From an uncultured Enterobacter sp. (GTDB lineage: Bacteria; Pseudomonadota; Gammaproteobacteria; Enterobacterales; Enterobacteriaceae), in the NCBI GenBank assembly GCA_946477805.1, contig CAMKZP010000012.1, positions 1 through 21,346 of the forward strand: a stretch of 21,346 bases of DNA, written 5' to 3'. Below the pieces are notes generated by a model. The model saw only the letters and a list, made by a program, of their open reading frames with translations. It was not told the origin of the DNA and did no database searches. Below are positions 14,848-21,346 of the stretch, one piece after another (the stretch's first letter is position 1; each line of letters opens with the position of its first letter). A program made the position numbers and the translations under genes.

Positions 14848-15723
14848 ATGCAAAAAACTGACGGCCTTCTGGCCATTGAGAAGCCTCTGGCTTCACTGCC
14901 TCCTACTCTTCGCAGTCTTATTCTTAAACGCCTTCGTAGTCTCACACAGTACGAGCCGGTTATTGGCATTATGGGCAAAAGTGGGTCAGGTAAATCGTCT
15001 CTCTGCAATGCCCTGTTCCAGGGCGAAGTCACGCCTGTCAGCGATGTGGCGGCCTGCACGCGCGATGTGCTGCGCTTCCGGTTTCGCAATGGCAATCACA
15101 GCCTGATGATTGTTGATTTACCTGGTGTTGGTGAAAGCGAGCAACGTGACGAAGAATACACCGCACTGTATCGTCGCATCCTACCCGAGCTGGATTTGGT
15201 GTTATGGGTCATCAAAGCTGATGATCGGGCACTGTCAGTGGATGAACACTTTTATCACAAAGTGATGTTGGCGTATCAGCGCCGGGTGCTGTTTGTTGTT
15301 AATCAGGCTGACAAGGCCGAGCCCTGCCATCAGTGGAGTGTTGCCGATAACCTGCCTTCCCTGGCTCAGATGTCGACGATTAAGGCGAAGCGAAATGCCG
15401 TACAACAGCAGTTTCTGCCGCATCACCCTGTTTGTGTGGTTTCAGCACGAACCGGGTGGGGTATGGAATCTCTGGTAGATACCATGATGAATAGCCTGCC
15501 TGACCGGGCCACCAGCCCATTGACGACACAACTGCATGGCAGGCTCTGTACAGAGCCAGTAAAAAAGCAGGCACGCGAGCGCTTTGGTAATGCAGTGGAT
15601 GAAATGATTGGCACTGTGGAGTCATCATCTTTTCTGCCAGAGCCTGTAAGGGCTGTGATTCGAACCGTACGGGAAGCAGTGGTGACTGTTGCCCGTGCCG
15701 TCTGGGACTGGATTTTCTTCTGA
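14848..15723 (+). CDS. YfjP/YeeP/YkfA-type GTPase
   Basis: A 291-aa P-loop GTPase of the Era/MnmE-like group carried by CP4-type prophages. G1 is GKSGSGKS at 43-50, G2 is probably Thr71 (ACTRDV), G3 is DLPG at 90-93, G4 is NQAD at 152-155 (Gln in place of the usual Lys of NKxD), and G5 is SAR at 199-201. The C-terminal ~80 residues contain an amphipathic or hydrophobic stretch (VVTVARAVWDWIFF) that may touch the membrane. It is known as a conserved gene of these islands; its cellular substrate is not established. GAGAT precedes the ATG. The NQxD variant usually keeps guanine specificity, so it is predicted active. The homologue in E. coli CP4-57 is yfjP. Confidence 0.88.
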   Translation: MQKTDGLLAIEKPLASLPPTLRSLILKRLRSLTQYEPVIGIMGKSGSGKSSLCNALFQGEVTPVSDVAACTRDVLRFRFRNGNHSLMIVDLPGVGESEQRDEEYTALYRRILPELDLVLWVIKADDRALSVDEHFYHKVMLAYQRRVLFVVNQADKAEPCHQWSVADNLPSLAQMSTIKAKRNAVQQQFLPHHPVCVVSARTGWGMESLVDTMMNSLPDRATSPLTTQLHGRLCTEPVKKQARERFGNAVDEMIGTVESSSFLPEPVRAVIRTVREAVVTVARAVWDWIFF

Positions 15724-15923
15724 CAAACCGCTTATGGCGGACACTCCCTGTCCTTGCCGCGCTCAATTAATGAGCAACCAACCCATCGATTAGGCGCAAA
15801 GCCGCATCATGGCTGAAATCCACATACTGAAAAAATACGCCTTCCCATGTCCATACCCTGTCCGACCCCTTCGTTACACTAATCACTTAATTTTCAGCCT
15901 GTTAACAGGATGGAGAAAATCTA
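15724..15923. other. 200-bp gap before the WYL regulator
   Basis: No gene is supported. The gap probably contains the promoter for the regulator and exported-protein cassette; a TACACT near 15875 is a weak -10 candidate without a clear -35. No strong hairpin is present. Confidence 0.35.
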
Positions 15924-16628
15924 ATGTCCCAGACTGAGCGTCGCCATGAGCGGCTGGCGGTTCGGCTGTCCCTCATTATCAGCCGCCTTGTTGCTGGCGA
16001 AACACTGGATATGGGTCTTCTTGCCGCAGAGTTTGGTGTATCGCTCCGTACCCTCCGCCGCGATTTTCGTGAGCGACTGATGTACCTGGACCTGGAATAT
16101 CGCGACGGCACCTGTCGTCTGCTTTCAGGTAGCCATCAGCGCGAACTGGCGGTGCTGACTTTTGCTCGTCAGTCAGGTGTGGAGGCCTTGTTTCCTGACA
16201 TGGATAGCCACATGGTCAGCTCACTGCTGAGTGGACCTGGTGAGTCTCCGTGCCTCATATGGGCAGAATCGGAGTCATTGTCGCCGCCCAGGCCAGGCAT
16301 ATTTACACGCCTTGTCAGGGCTATATCAGAGCATCGTCGCGTGACGCTGCTGGCTGAAGGTTGTCGTTGCTCAGGGCTTGCACCCTACCGCCTCGTACTC
16401 TGCGGCGGGCATTGGTATCTGACTGGAGAGCATCATCATCGCGTAGCAGTGTTTCCGCTGAACGATATCCATGCGGTTACCTTGCACCCGAAACTGTTCG
16501 TGCCTGACCTTCAGATTCGCAACGTTCTCGCCGAACCAGAGTTCCTCAGAGCTCTTCCCCATTTTCACATTTTTCACTCACTGCTCGCCAGAACTGGCGA
16601 CGGTCTTTTACCTCATAAGGAATCATGA
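15924..16628 (+). CDS. YfjR-type WYL-domain transcription regulator
   Basis: A 234-aa regulator with a DeoR-like N-terminal helix-turn-helix (about 28-52: LDMGLLAAEFGVSLRTLRRD) and a C-terminal WYL domain named by HWYL at 163-166, with following strands FPLNDIHAVTLHP. WYL domains are thought to sense ligands such as nucleic-acid fragments. Relatives include YfjR of CP4-57 and defence-island repressors such as BrxR and CapW. GGAG lies eight bases before the ATG. Its stop codon overlaps the start region of the next gene (ATGATGA), so regulator and exported protein are translated together. It most likely controls its own cassette; control of the distant defence operons is only a possibility. Confidence 0.85.
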   Translation: MSQTERRHERLAVRLSLIISRLVAGETLDMGLLAAEFGVSLRTLRRDFRERLMYLDLEYRDGTCRLLSGSHQRELAVLTFARQSGVEALFPDMDSHMVSSLLSGPGESPCLIWAESESLSPPRPGIFTRLVRAISEHRRVTLLAEGCRCSGLAPYRLVLCGGHWYLTGEHHHRVAVFPLNDIHAVTLHPKLFVPDLQIRNVLAEPEFLRALPHFHIFHSLLARTGDGLLPHKES

Positions 16629-17197
16629 TGAAGAAATTACTGACCACAACTGCGCTGGCCGTCAGTCTCTGCGCTGGCGCTGTCTTTCCGGCGTCTGCCG
16701 AAACTGTCGTGGGTACCGTCAAATTCTGGCAGTACATGCAGGCGGATGGCTGGAAATCGGCCGATGGCATGGATAACGACACGCTAAACAATACGCTCTA
16801 TCAGGCCAGTGTGATTGGCAATTATCCCTGGACCAGGCAATTCCTGCTGCGTCAGCGTGGTGGTGGTGCTTATTTTCTCGCCGATAAAAAAACGCATACC
16901 GTGCGCAAGCTGAATCTGAAACCTGCCAGCGGTTATTACTCCGACCTGACATCGGTCTATCAGGGGGAAGACCAGGGGAAAGGGTGTTACTTCACTATCA
17001 TCGACACCCAGTATCAGTTGGAGCTAGTTAATGAACCTCACAGCAAGCAGGTGCTTGCTGCATTTCCGGAAAACTGTGTCAACAAACAGCAGCAGGCTGC
17101 CCTGGCGGCGAAGCGTTCTGCCTCAGAGCAGAAATTGCAGCAGTGGGTAGCCCAACAGAGTCTGGCTGAGTTGTGCCGACGAACTGGCAACTGCTGA
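16628..17197 (+). CDS. Secreted hypothetical protein
   Basis: A 189-aa exported protein of unknown function. A Sec signal peptide is clear: MKKLL, a hydrophobic core and a cut after ASA at residue 24. Cys15 inside the core is not in a lipobox, so a soluble periplasmic or secreted protein is expected. The mature part has four Cys (GKGCYF, ENCVNK, and two in LCRRTGNC), fit for two disulfides, and a Gln/Ala-rich helix near the C-terminus. Two ATGs stand in tandem. AAGGA (16617-16621) is three bases from the first and six from the second, so I prefer the second (16628). It overlaps the WYL gene by one base and precedes a lipoprotein gene. I do not recognise the family. Confidence 0.78.
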   Translation: MKKLLTTTALAVSLCAGAVFPASAETVVGTVKFWQYMQADGWKSADGMDNDTLNNTLYQASVIGNYPWTRQFLLRQRGGGAYFLADKKTHTVRKLNLKPASGYYSDLTSVYQGEDQGKGCYFTIIDTQYQLELVNEPHSKQVLAAFPENCVNKQQQAALAAKRSASEQKLQQWVAQQSLAELCRRTGNC

Positions 17198-17233
17198 AGC
17201 AACGGAACGGACGAATAATAAGGAATCTGCACC

Positions 17234-17686
17234 ATGAAGAAATTGTATCCACCTGTGCTTGCCGTTCTGACAGTTATCGGTGCAATGAGTGCCTCTGGCT
17301 GCGACAGCAAGGAAGATGCTGGCGTGAAAGCGATAGCCCGGTTTAAGGACCTGACTCCACCACCATTCAGCAAGGTTGTCTCGCATAAATCCGATATTGC
17401 CCAGGAGTGGGTAAAAAAGGATGCCTTCGGTACACCGCAATATACGGTGATGAAAACCCGCAAGTCACCGGAAGGCTGTGAGTCAGGCAATTATTACTAC
17501 ATTGCTGATATGCAGCAGAAAACGGTGCAGCCACTGATGGCAGCCCTGTGCCTTGCGGACAATATCACTCTGAGCTTCAGAATTGAAACCGACAGCTATA
17601 CGGGTGAAAAATCTGTGGTGTATTCGCACGATGGCAAGGAAATGGGAAAACTCTATCTGCCGGAGAATCAGGAGAAAAATCCATGA
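17234..17686 (+). CDS. YafY/YfjS-type prophage lipoprotein
   Basis: A 150-aa lipoprotein matching E. coli YafY/YfjS (CP4-6 and CP4-57) in pattern: ISKFKDLTPP-like start (here IARFKDLTPPPF), a central PEGCESGNYYYIADM, and KTVQPLMAALCLADNI. A signal peptide ends in SASGC with lipidated Cys23. Residue +2 is Asp, the classic Lol-avoidance signal, so it should stay in the inner membrane. Two further Cys can form a disulfide in the periplasm. YafY is reported to affect the envelope-stress gene degP when overproduced. It sits between the secreted protein and the IrmA-like gene, whose ATG overlaps its stop (ATGA). Confidence 0.88.
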   Translation: MKKLYPPVLAVLTVIGAMSASGCDSKEDAGVKAIARFKDLTPPPFSKVVSHKSDIAQEWVKKDAFGTPQYTVMKTRKSPEGCESGNYYYIADMQQKTVQPLMAALCLADNITLSFRIETDSYTGEKSVVYSHDGKEMGKLYLPENQEKNP

Positions 17687-18132
17687 AGAAGCTGAAAGGC
17701 GTTATCTCAGTTTTCGCTCTGAGCCTTTGTCTGCTGTCACCGGCTCAGGCCGAAGAACAGCGTTACATCAGTATCCGCAACACAGACATGGTCTGGGTGC
17801 CAGGCAATGTCTGCGTCTGGCAGTTTCGCCTGGACAACGGCGGAAGCGGTGAAGGATTCGGGCCTTTGACACTTTCCCTGCGTCTGAAAGATAAAGGGGG
17901 GAACACGCTGGCCATGGGGAATATGGCGGTGGCTGCATTTGGCGACAGCGATGCCACTCGCTCTCAGGAAGCCTCGCTGGAGAACGAATGCGTGGAAAAC
18001 GTCAGCTCCGTCGAAATCATGAAGGCAACGGAAGAGCGTAATGGTTACCAGATTGACCTGCCACTGTCTGTTTTCGACCCGCAGTATTACCAACCGCTGC
18101 AGGTCACGGTTGTCGGAGGTAAGGCGTCTTAG
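17683..18132 (+). CDS. irmA: IrmA family secreted protein
   Basis: A 149-aa protein with a Sec signal peptide cut after AQA (residue 23) and a mature part that closely follows IrmA of uropathogenic E. coli: RYISIRNTD, W-x-PGN-x-C, FRLDNGG, GEGFGPLT, FGDS-x-ATR, ECVEN, LPLSVFDPQ. IrmA is a small secreted fibronectin-III-like protein reported to bind human IL-2, IL-4 and IL-10. Cys43 and Cys102 are the only mature cysteines and likely form the fold's disulfide. Its start overlaps the lipoprotein stop by four bases (ATGA), so the cassette is translated as a unit, and a strong terminator follows. The family match is from memory of the sequence; cytokine binding by this copy is not shown. Confidence 0.82.
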   Translation: MKKLKGVISVFALSLCLLSPAQAEEQRYISIRNTDMVWVPGNVCVWQFRLDNGGSGEGFGPLTLSLRLKDKGGNTLAMGNMAVAAFGDSDATRSQEASLENECVENVSSVEIMKATEERNGYQIDLPLSVFDPQYYQPLQVTVVGGKAS

Positions 18133-18155
18133 CCAATTCTTTACCCTTTTGATTC

Positions 18156-18192
18156 AGCCCCTGTCGCTTATGCCACAGGGGCTTTTTGTTTT
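18156..18192 (+). terminator. Rho-independent terminator after the irmA-like gene
   Basis: AGCCCCTGT (18156-18164) and ACAGGGGCT (18175-18183) form a perfect GC-rich 9-bp stem with a 10-base loop, followed by TTTTTGTTTT. It closes the regulator and exported-protein operon. Confidence 0.93.
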
Positions 18193-18203
18193 AAGGAGCC
18201 TGT

Positions 18204-18434
18204 ATGCCTGAACTTACTGAATTGCCTGATGGGCCGTTTACACGCCAGCAGGCAGAGGCGGTTGCGTCTCAATATTCCAACGTTGCGATAGAGGATGACC
18301 AGGGGTCGCATTTCCGTATGGTTATCCGTCATGGGCATTGCATGGTCTGGCGGACCTGGAACTTTGAGCCGGATGCCGGTTACTGGCTGAACCGGTATAT
18401 CAATCGTTATGGCATCCGCAAATTCCCTGCATAA
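18204..18434 (+). CDS. DUF905 family small protein (YkfF-like)
   Basis: A 76-aa protein with the DUF905 pattern GPFTRQQAEAVASQY, NVAIEDDQGSHFR and VWRTWNFEPDAGYWLNRYI. The family is found on enterobacterial plasmids and CP4 prophages (YkfF in CP4-6) and has no known function. AAGGAGCC lies before the ATG. It is flanked on both sides by strong terminators, so any transcription must start in the few bases after the first one or come from read-through. Confidence 0.9.
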   Translation: MPELTELPDGPFTRQQAEAVASQYSNVAIEDDQGSHFRMVIRHGHCMVWRTWNFEPDAGYWLNRYINRYGIRKFPA

Positions 18435-18468
18435 CCACCAGCAGCACATCACCGATATAAACAAAGTC

Positions 18469-18509
18469 AGGCCACACCTCCCTCGGGAAGTGTGGCCTTT
18501 TGTATTTTT
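18469..18509 (+). terminator. Rho-independent terminator after the DUF905 gene
   Basis: AGGCCACAC (18469-18477) pairs with GTGTGGCCT (18490-18498). TCCC/GGGA can extend the stem inward. TTTTGTATTTTT follows. This is a textbook terminator, 24 bases before the next start codon. Confidence 0.93.
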
Positions 18510-18532
18510 ACCCACTGCATAAGGAGTTACCC

Positions 18533-19354
18533 ATGCGATTAGCCAGCCGCTTTGGCCGTATAAACCAGATACGCCGTGACCGGCCTCTGACCCACGAAGA
18601 GCTGATGAGCCATGTCCCCAGCGTGTTCGGGAGTGACAAGCATGAGTCTCGTTCAGACCGTTACACCTACATCCCTACCATTACCATTCTCGAAAGCCTG
18701 CAGCGTGAAGGTTTTGAGCCGTTCTTTGCCTGCCAGACAAAGGTTCGCGACCAGAGCAAGCGGGAGCACACTAAACACATGCTTCGCCTGCGTCGTGCCG
18801 GGCAACTGACCGGCCATCAGGTACCGGAAATCATCCTGCTCAACAGCCACGACGGCTCATCAAGCTACCAGATGCTGCCGGGGCTATTTCGCGGCGTCTG
18901 TACCAACGGTCTGGTCTGCGGACAGTCATTTGGCGAAGTGCGGGTACCACATAAAGGGAATGTTGTTGAGAAGGTGATTGAAGGGGCTTACGAAGTGCTC
19001 GGTGTATTTGACCGGGTAGAGGAGAAGCGCGATGCAATGCAGTCACTGGCACTGCCAGGACCAGCCCGTAACGCCCTGGCGAATGCCGCGCTGAAATATC
19101 GCTTTGGTGAAGACCACCAGCCGGTCACGGTATCGCAGTTGCTGACCCCTCGTCGCCGGGAGGACTACAGCGATGACCTGTGGACCGTATACCAGCGCGT
19201 GCAGGAGAACCTGATGAAAGGTGGATTGTCAGGGCGAACCACTCAGGGGAAAAGCAGCCGCACCCGTGCTGTTACCGGTATTGATGGCGATGTGAAGCTC
19301 AATCGCGCCCTGTGGGTAATGGCAGAAAACATGCTCGATTTTTTCGGGCGTTAA
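18533..19354 (+). CDS. DUF932 protein, YafZ/YfjQ type
   Basis: A 273-aa protein with the DUF932 pattern seen in YafZ and YfjQ: YTYIPTITILESLQREGFEPFF near residue 45-65, then ILLNSHDGSSSYQ, GLFRGVCTNGLV and a C-terminal segment NRALWVMAENML. The family occurs in prophages and plasmids near antirestriction and RadC genes; its biochemical role is unknown. The frame is open further upstream to a TTG at 18500, but that lies inside the terminator. AAGGAG sits six bases before the ATG at 18533, which I take as the start. It opens the conserved chain DUF932-ArdB-RadC-YeeT-CbeA-CbtA, with gaps of 12 to 38 bases or small overlaps. Confidence 0.92.
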   Translation: MRLASRFGRINQIRRDRPLTHEELMSHVPSVFGSDKHESRSDRYTYIPTITILESLQREGFEPFFACQTKVRDQSKREHTKHMLRLRRAGQLTGHQVPEIILLNSHDGSSSYQMLPGLFRGVCTNGLVCGQSFGEVRVPHKGNVVEKVIEGAYEVLGVFDRVEEKRDAMQSLALPGPARNALANAALKYRFGEDHQPVTVSQLLTPRRREDYSDDLWTVYQRVQENLMKGGLSGRTTQGKSSRTRAVTGIDGDVKLNRALWVMAENMLDFFGR

Positions 19355-19384
19355 ACAACAGTTCCGGCATAAGGAGATAGTTTA

Positions 19385-19828
19385 ATGAATACACAAAATC
19401 ATCAGTTCGCGGAGCATACCACAATTACTGCCTCAGTGGTCCCTGACGAGTTACGCATCGGCTTCTGGCCGCAGCACTTTGGCTCCATCCCACAATGGAT
19501 AACCCTTGAGCCCCGAATCTTTGGCTGGATGGGCCGTCTGTGTGCCGATTACCACGGTGGCATCTGGAACTTTTCGACGCTCAGCAACGGCGGTGCTTTT
19601 ATGTCTCCTGAGTCGGAGGATGATGAAAAGTGGGCATTGTTTAACAGCATGAACGGCAATGGAGCAGAACTCACCAGTGAAGCAGCAGGAATAGTCGCCT
19701 GTCTGATGACATACAGTCACCACGCCTGTCGCACCGAGTGTGATGCGATGACTGAGCACTATTATCGCTTACGCGACTTCGCGCTGAACCATCCAGAGTG
19801 CAACTCCATTATGCATCTCATCGACTGA
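19385..19828 (+). CDS. ArdB/KlcA-type antirestriction protein
   Basis: A 147-aa protein of the ArdB/KlcA family (YafX, YfjX in CP4 elements). Visible family marks are ITASVVPDELRIGFWPQHFG, YHGGIWNFSTLSNGGAFM and SEAAGIVACLMTYSH. ArdB proteins protect incoming DNA from type I restriction without mimicking DNA. It is notable that this island also carries a type III restriction system; ArdB is not known to block that class. AAGGAGATAGTTTA precedes the ATG. The next gene begins 12 bases after the stop if its second ATG is used. Confidence 0.92.
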   Translation: MNTQNHQFAEHTTITASVVPDELRIGFWPQHFGSIPQWITLEPRIFGWMGRLCADYHGGIWNFSTLSNGGAFMSPESEDDEKWALFNSMNGNGAELTSEAAGIVACLMTYSHHACRTECDAMTEHYYRLRDFALNHPECNSIMHLID

Positions 19829-19840
19829 GGAATGCCTGAC

Positions 19841-20383
19841 ATGAATACCGCATTATCCCCGGTGTCATCACAGCCTGAACTTTTTCCACTGACGGTTATG
19901 GCCCAGCATGATTGCCAGCTCCCCGCAACATCCGGATTGACACCCTATGCCCAACGGACCATCCGCCGCGCTATCAACTTGCTGGAAAAATATCTGCGCC
20001 AGCCCGGCATATCCTTTACCTCAAGTACGGCAGCCCGTGACTGGCTTCGGTTACAGCTGGCAGGACAAGAACGGGAAGTGTTTATGGTGCTCTATCTCGA
20101 TAACCAGCATCGTTTACTGGAGGGTGAAACGCTATTTGCCGGTTCGATTAACCATGTCCAGGTCCATCCCCGTGAGGTAGTGAAGTCAGCGCTTCGCTCC
20201 AATGCTGCAGCTGTGGTCCTCGCACACAACCATCCCTCCGGAGATCCGGAACCCAGTCAATGTGACCGCAACATTACGGGCAGGCTTAAAGAAGTATTGG
20301 CGCTCGTTGATGTGAACACGCTCGACCACCTAGTTGTAGGTCAGGATGAAATTGTGTCATTCGCTGAGCGAGGCTGGATATGA
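19841..20383 (+). CDS. RadC family JAMM protein (YeeS/YfjY type)
   Basis: A 180-aa RadC/JAB1-MPN protein. The metal-binding motif is complete: His129-x-His131-PSG and Asp142 (HNHPSGDPEPSQCD), with Glu78/Glu79 upstream as the likely catalytic acid. RadC was once thought to act in DNA repair, but its enzymatic role is unsettled. Prophage copies sit between antirestriction and toxin-antitoxin genes, as here. Two ATGs are possible. GAGGA at 19827-19831 touches the first (19832) but is nine bases from the second (19841), so I chose the second. The stop overlaps the yeeT-like start by four bases (ATGA). Confidence 0.93.
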   Translation: MNTALSPVSSQPELFPLTVMAQHDCQLPATSGLTPYAQRTIRRAINLLEKYLRQPGISFTSSTAARDWLRLQLAGQEREVFMVLYLDNQHRLLEGETLFAGSINHVQVHPREVVKSALRSNAAAVVLAHNHPSGDPEPSQCDRNITGRLKEVLALVDVNTLDHLVVGQDEIVSFAERGWI

Positions 20384-20601
20384 AAATCATCAGTAAACGT
20401 CAGGCAATGGCCCTGTACCGACGACATCCTGGCTCCCGACTGTTTCGCTTCCGTACGGGCAAATATAAATGGTCAGGCAGTATCTGCCATTATGCTGGCC
20501 GCGAGGTGGAAGATATACGCGGCGTTCTGGCCGTGTTTGCTGAACGCCGTCAGGACCGCAATGGTCCCTATGTCATTCTTCGAAGCGTTACCCTTAATTA
20601 A
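20380..20601 (+). CDS. yeeT: DUF987 protein, YeeT/YkfH type
   Basis: A 73-aa basic protein with the YeeT pattern MKIISKRQAMALYRRHPGSR, FRFRTGKYKWSGS, and GREVEDIRGVLAVFAERR. The family always sits between RadC and CbeA in CP4-type modules; function is unknown. Its start overlaps the RadC stop (ATGA), so it is translationally coupled, and cbeA follows after 25 bases. Confidence 0.92.
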   Translation: MKIISKRQAMALYRRHPGSRLFRFRTGKYKWSGSICHYAGREVEDIRGVLAVFAERRQDRNGPYVILRSVTLN

Positions 20602-20626
20602 TCCTTCCCTTTAATCAGGAATAATA

Positions 20627-20992
20627 ATGAACAATCACTCAGAATCCGGTACAAAGCCGGAGAATCCCGCCTGCCAGCAGTGGGGGCTACAGAGTACGAT
20701 CACACCCTGTTTTGGAGCTCGTCTGGTGCAGGAAGGCAACCGCCTGCATTTTCTCGCTGACCGGGCCGGATTCAACGGTGCTTTCAGTGACGATGACGCG
20801 CTACACCTAGAGCAGACCTTTCCGTTGATACTTAAGCAACTGGAGATGATGCTCACCAGCGGAGAGCTTTCTCCCCGACATCAGCACTCCGTCACGCTGT
20901 ATCACAATGGACTATCTTGCGAAGCCGATACACTCGGCTCCTGTGGTTATATCTACATCGCTATTTATCCCGACCGGACTGAGCCGCAGTAA
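20627..20992 (+). CDS. cbeA: CbeA (YeeU/YfjZ/YafW) antitoxin
   Basis: A 121-aa protein with the YeeU pattern: EWGLQ-like opening (QQWGLQSTITPCFGARLVQE), RLHFLADRAG, AFPLILKQLE-like helix and a C-terminal GYIYIAIYP strand. In E. coli this type IV antitoxin does not bind the toxin; it counteracts CbtA by stabilising bundles of FtsZ and MreB. AGGAA lies before the ATG. The toxin gene starts 38 bases downstream, giving the usual antitoxin-first order. Confidence 0.94.
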   Translation: MNNHSESGTKPENPACQQWGLQSTITPCFGARLVQEGNRLHFLADRAGFNGAFSDDDALHLEQTFPLILKQLEMMLTSGELSPRHQHSVTLYHNGLSCEADTLGSCGYIYIAIYPDRTEPQ

Positions 20993-21030
20993 ATCCCTGC
21001 TTATTCCCCGAGCATCACAGAGTAATCATC

Positions 21031-21302
21031 ATGCAAATCTTATCATCACAACCGACACAGGCGGCTCAGCCCTGTCTGTCGCCCGTCGAAATCTGGCAAC
21101 GGCTGCTGACTCATCTGTTGTTGAAGCACTATGGTCTGGCGCTGAATGACACACCATTCAGTAATGAAACCGTTATTCAGGAGCACATTGATGCCGGTAT
21201 CACTATGGCTAACGCTATGAATTTTCTGGTAGAAAAATATGAGTTGGTTCGTATTGACCGCAGGGAATTCGACTGGCAAGAAAAGTCCCCATACCTGCAG
21301 GC
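21031..21302 (+). CDS. cbtA: CbtA (YeeV/YkfI/YpjF) toxin, truncated at contig end
   Basis: The 5' 90 codons plus two bases of a CbtA-family toxin: SPVEIWQRLLTHLLLKHYGL, LNDTPFSNETVIQEHI, AGITMANAMNFLVEKYELVR. Full-length family members are about 124 aa, so roughly the last quarter is missing. CbtA inhibits polymerisation of FtsZ and MreB and so blocks division and rod shape. The cut is a sequencing-library artefact: the frame runs on into the adapter, so it should not be read as a biological truncation or fusion. The ribosome-binding site is weak (AGAGTAATCATC-ATG). Confidence 0.93.
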
Positions 21303-21346
21303 CTGTCTCTTATACACATCTCCGAGCCCACGAGACAGGCAGAAAT
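21303..21346 (+). other. Untrimmed Nextera i7-side adapter (artefact)
   Basis: Bases 21303-21321 (CTGTCTCTTATACACATCT) are the Tn5 mosaic end. Bases 21322-21336 (CCGAGCCCACGAGAC) are the Nextera read-2 tail. Bases 21337-21344 (AGGCAGAA) sit in the i7 index position and AT begins the P7 flank. None of this is genome sequence. Confidence 0.98.

Noticed and set aside
18500..18532. TTG start for the DUF932 gene at 18500
   Set aside because: It lies within the T-run of the preceding terminator; AAGGAG and ATG at 18533 fit the family's start.
50..21302. tRNA, rRNA, CRISPR array, integrase or att site
   Set aside because: I looked for these as the usual anchors of a P4-like island and saw none; they presumably lie beyond the contig ends.
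31..21321. 19-bp perfect terminal inverted repeats (31-49 and 21303-21321), suggesting a Tn5-like composite transposon
   Set aside because: They are Tn5 mosaic ends joined to Nextera read tails and index bases, hence library artefacts and not a mobile element.

Overview
The window is one assembled contig from a member of the Enterobacteriaceae (Escherichia, Klebsiella, Citrobacter or Enterobacter type). The evidence is a run of genes matching the CP4-57/CP4-6/CP4-44 (P4-like) prophage remnants of E. coli: AlpA, a YfjJ/YagK replication-type protein, a YfjP-type GTPase, a YfjR-type WYL regulator, a YafY/YfjS lipoprotein, an IrmA-type secreted protein, DUF905, YafZ/YfjQ (DUF932), ArdB/KlcA antirestriction, RadC (YeeS/YfjY), YeeT (DUF987) and the CbeA-CbtA toxin-antitoxin. 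The genus cannot be fixed from the sequence alone. Both physical ends are untrimmed Illumina Nextera adapter (bases 1-49 and 21303-21346), so neither end is biological and the last gene (cbtA) is cut by the library fragment end.

Layout. Bases 50-514 hold a short unrecognised coding remnant and two inverted repeats. Bases 515-5003 (minus strand) are a type III restriction-modification system: mod, then res one base later. This block looks AT-richer than the rest. Bases 5161-11319 (minus strand) are a compact three-gene operon transcribed in the order DUF6361 protein, phospholipase D/HKD-type nuclease, large SNF2-like helicase. Its reading frames overlap by 7 and 11 bases. This is the best candidate for a poorly described defence system: a DISARM-like logic of helicase plus PLD nuclease, but with DUF6361 in place of the DUF1998 protein DrmB and with the adjacent type III methyltransferase as the only modification enzyme in sight.

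Bases 11661-13329 (minus strand) are the P4-like control region: AlpA, an unrecognised 197-aa protein, and an HUH-type inovirus Gp2/YfjJ protein with a nested inverted repeat and AT-rich loop just upstream of it. A 20-bp near-perfect palindrome lies upstream of alpA. From 13764 everything is on the plus strand: an RHH-tailed protein of unknown function, the GTPase, the WYL regulator coupled to three exported proteins (the last IrmA-like), then, separated by two strong terminators, DUF905 and the gene chain DUF932-ArdB-RadC-YeeT-CbeA-CbtA.

Taken together this is a P4-like genomic island. One arm carries two restriction or defence modules pointing left. The other carries the conserved right-hand module of antirestriction, a RadC-family protein and toxin-antitoxin, which suits transfer and stable upkeep, plus a secreted-protein cassette. 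No integrase, attachment site, tRNA, CRISPR array or insertion sequence is visible in the window.
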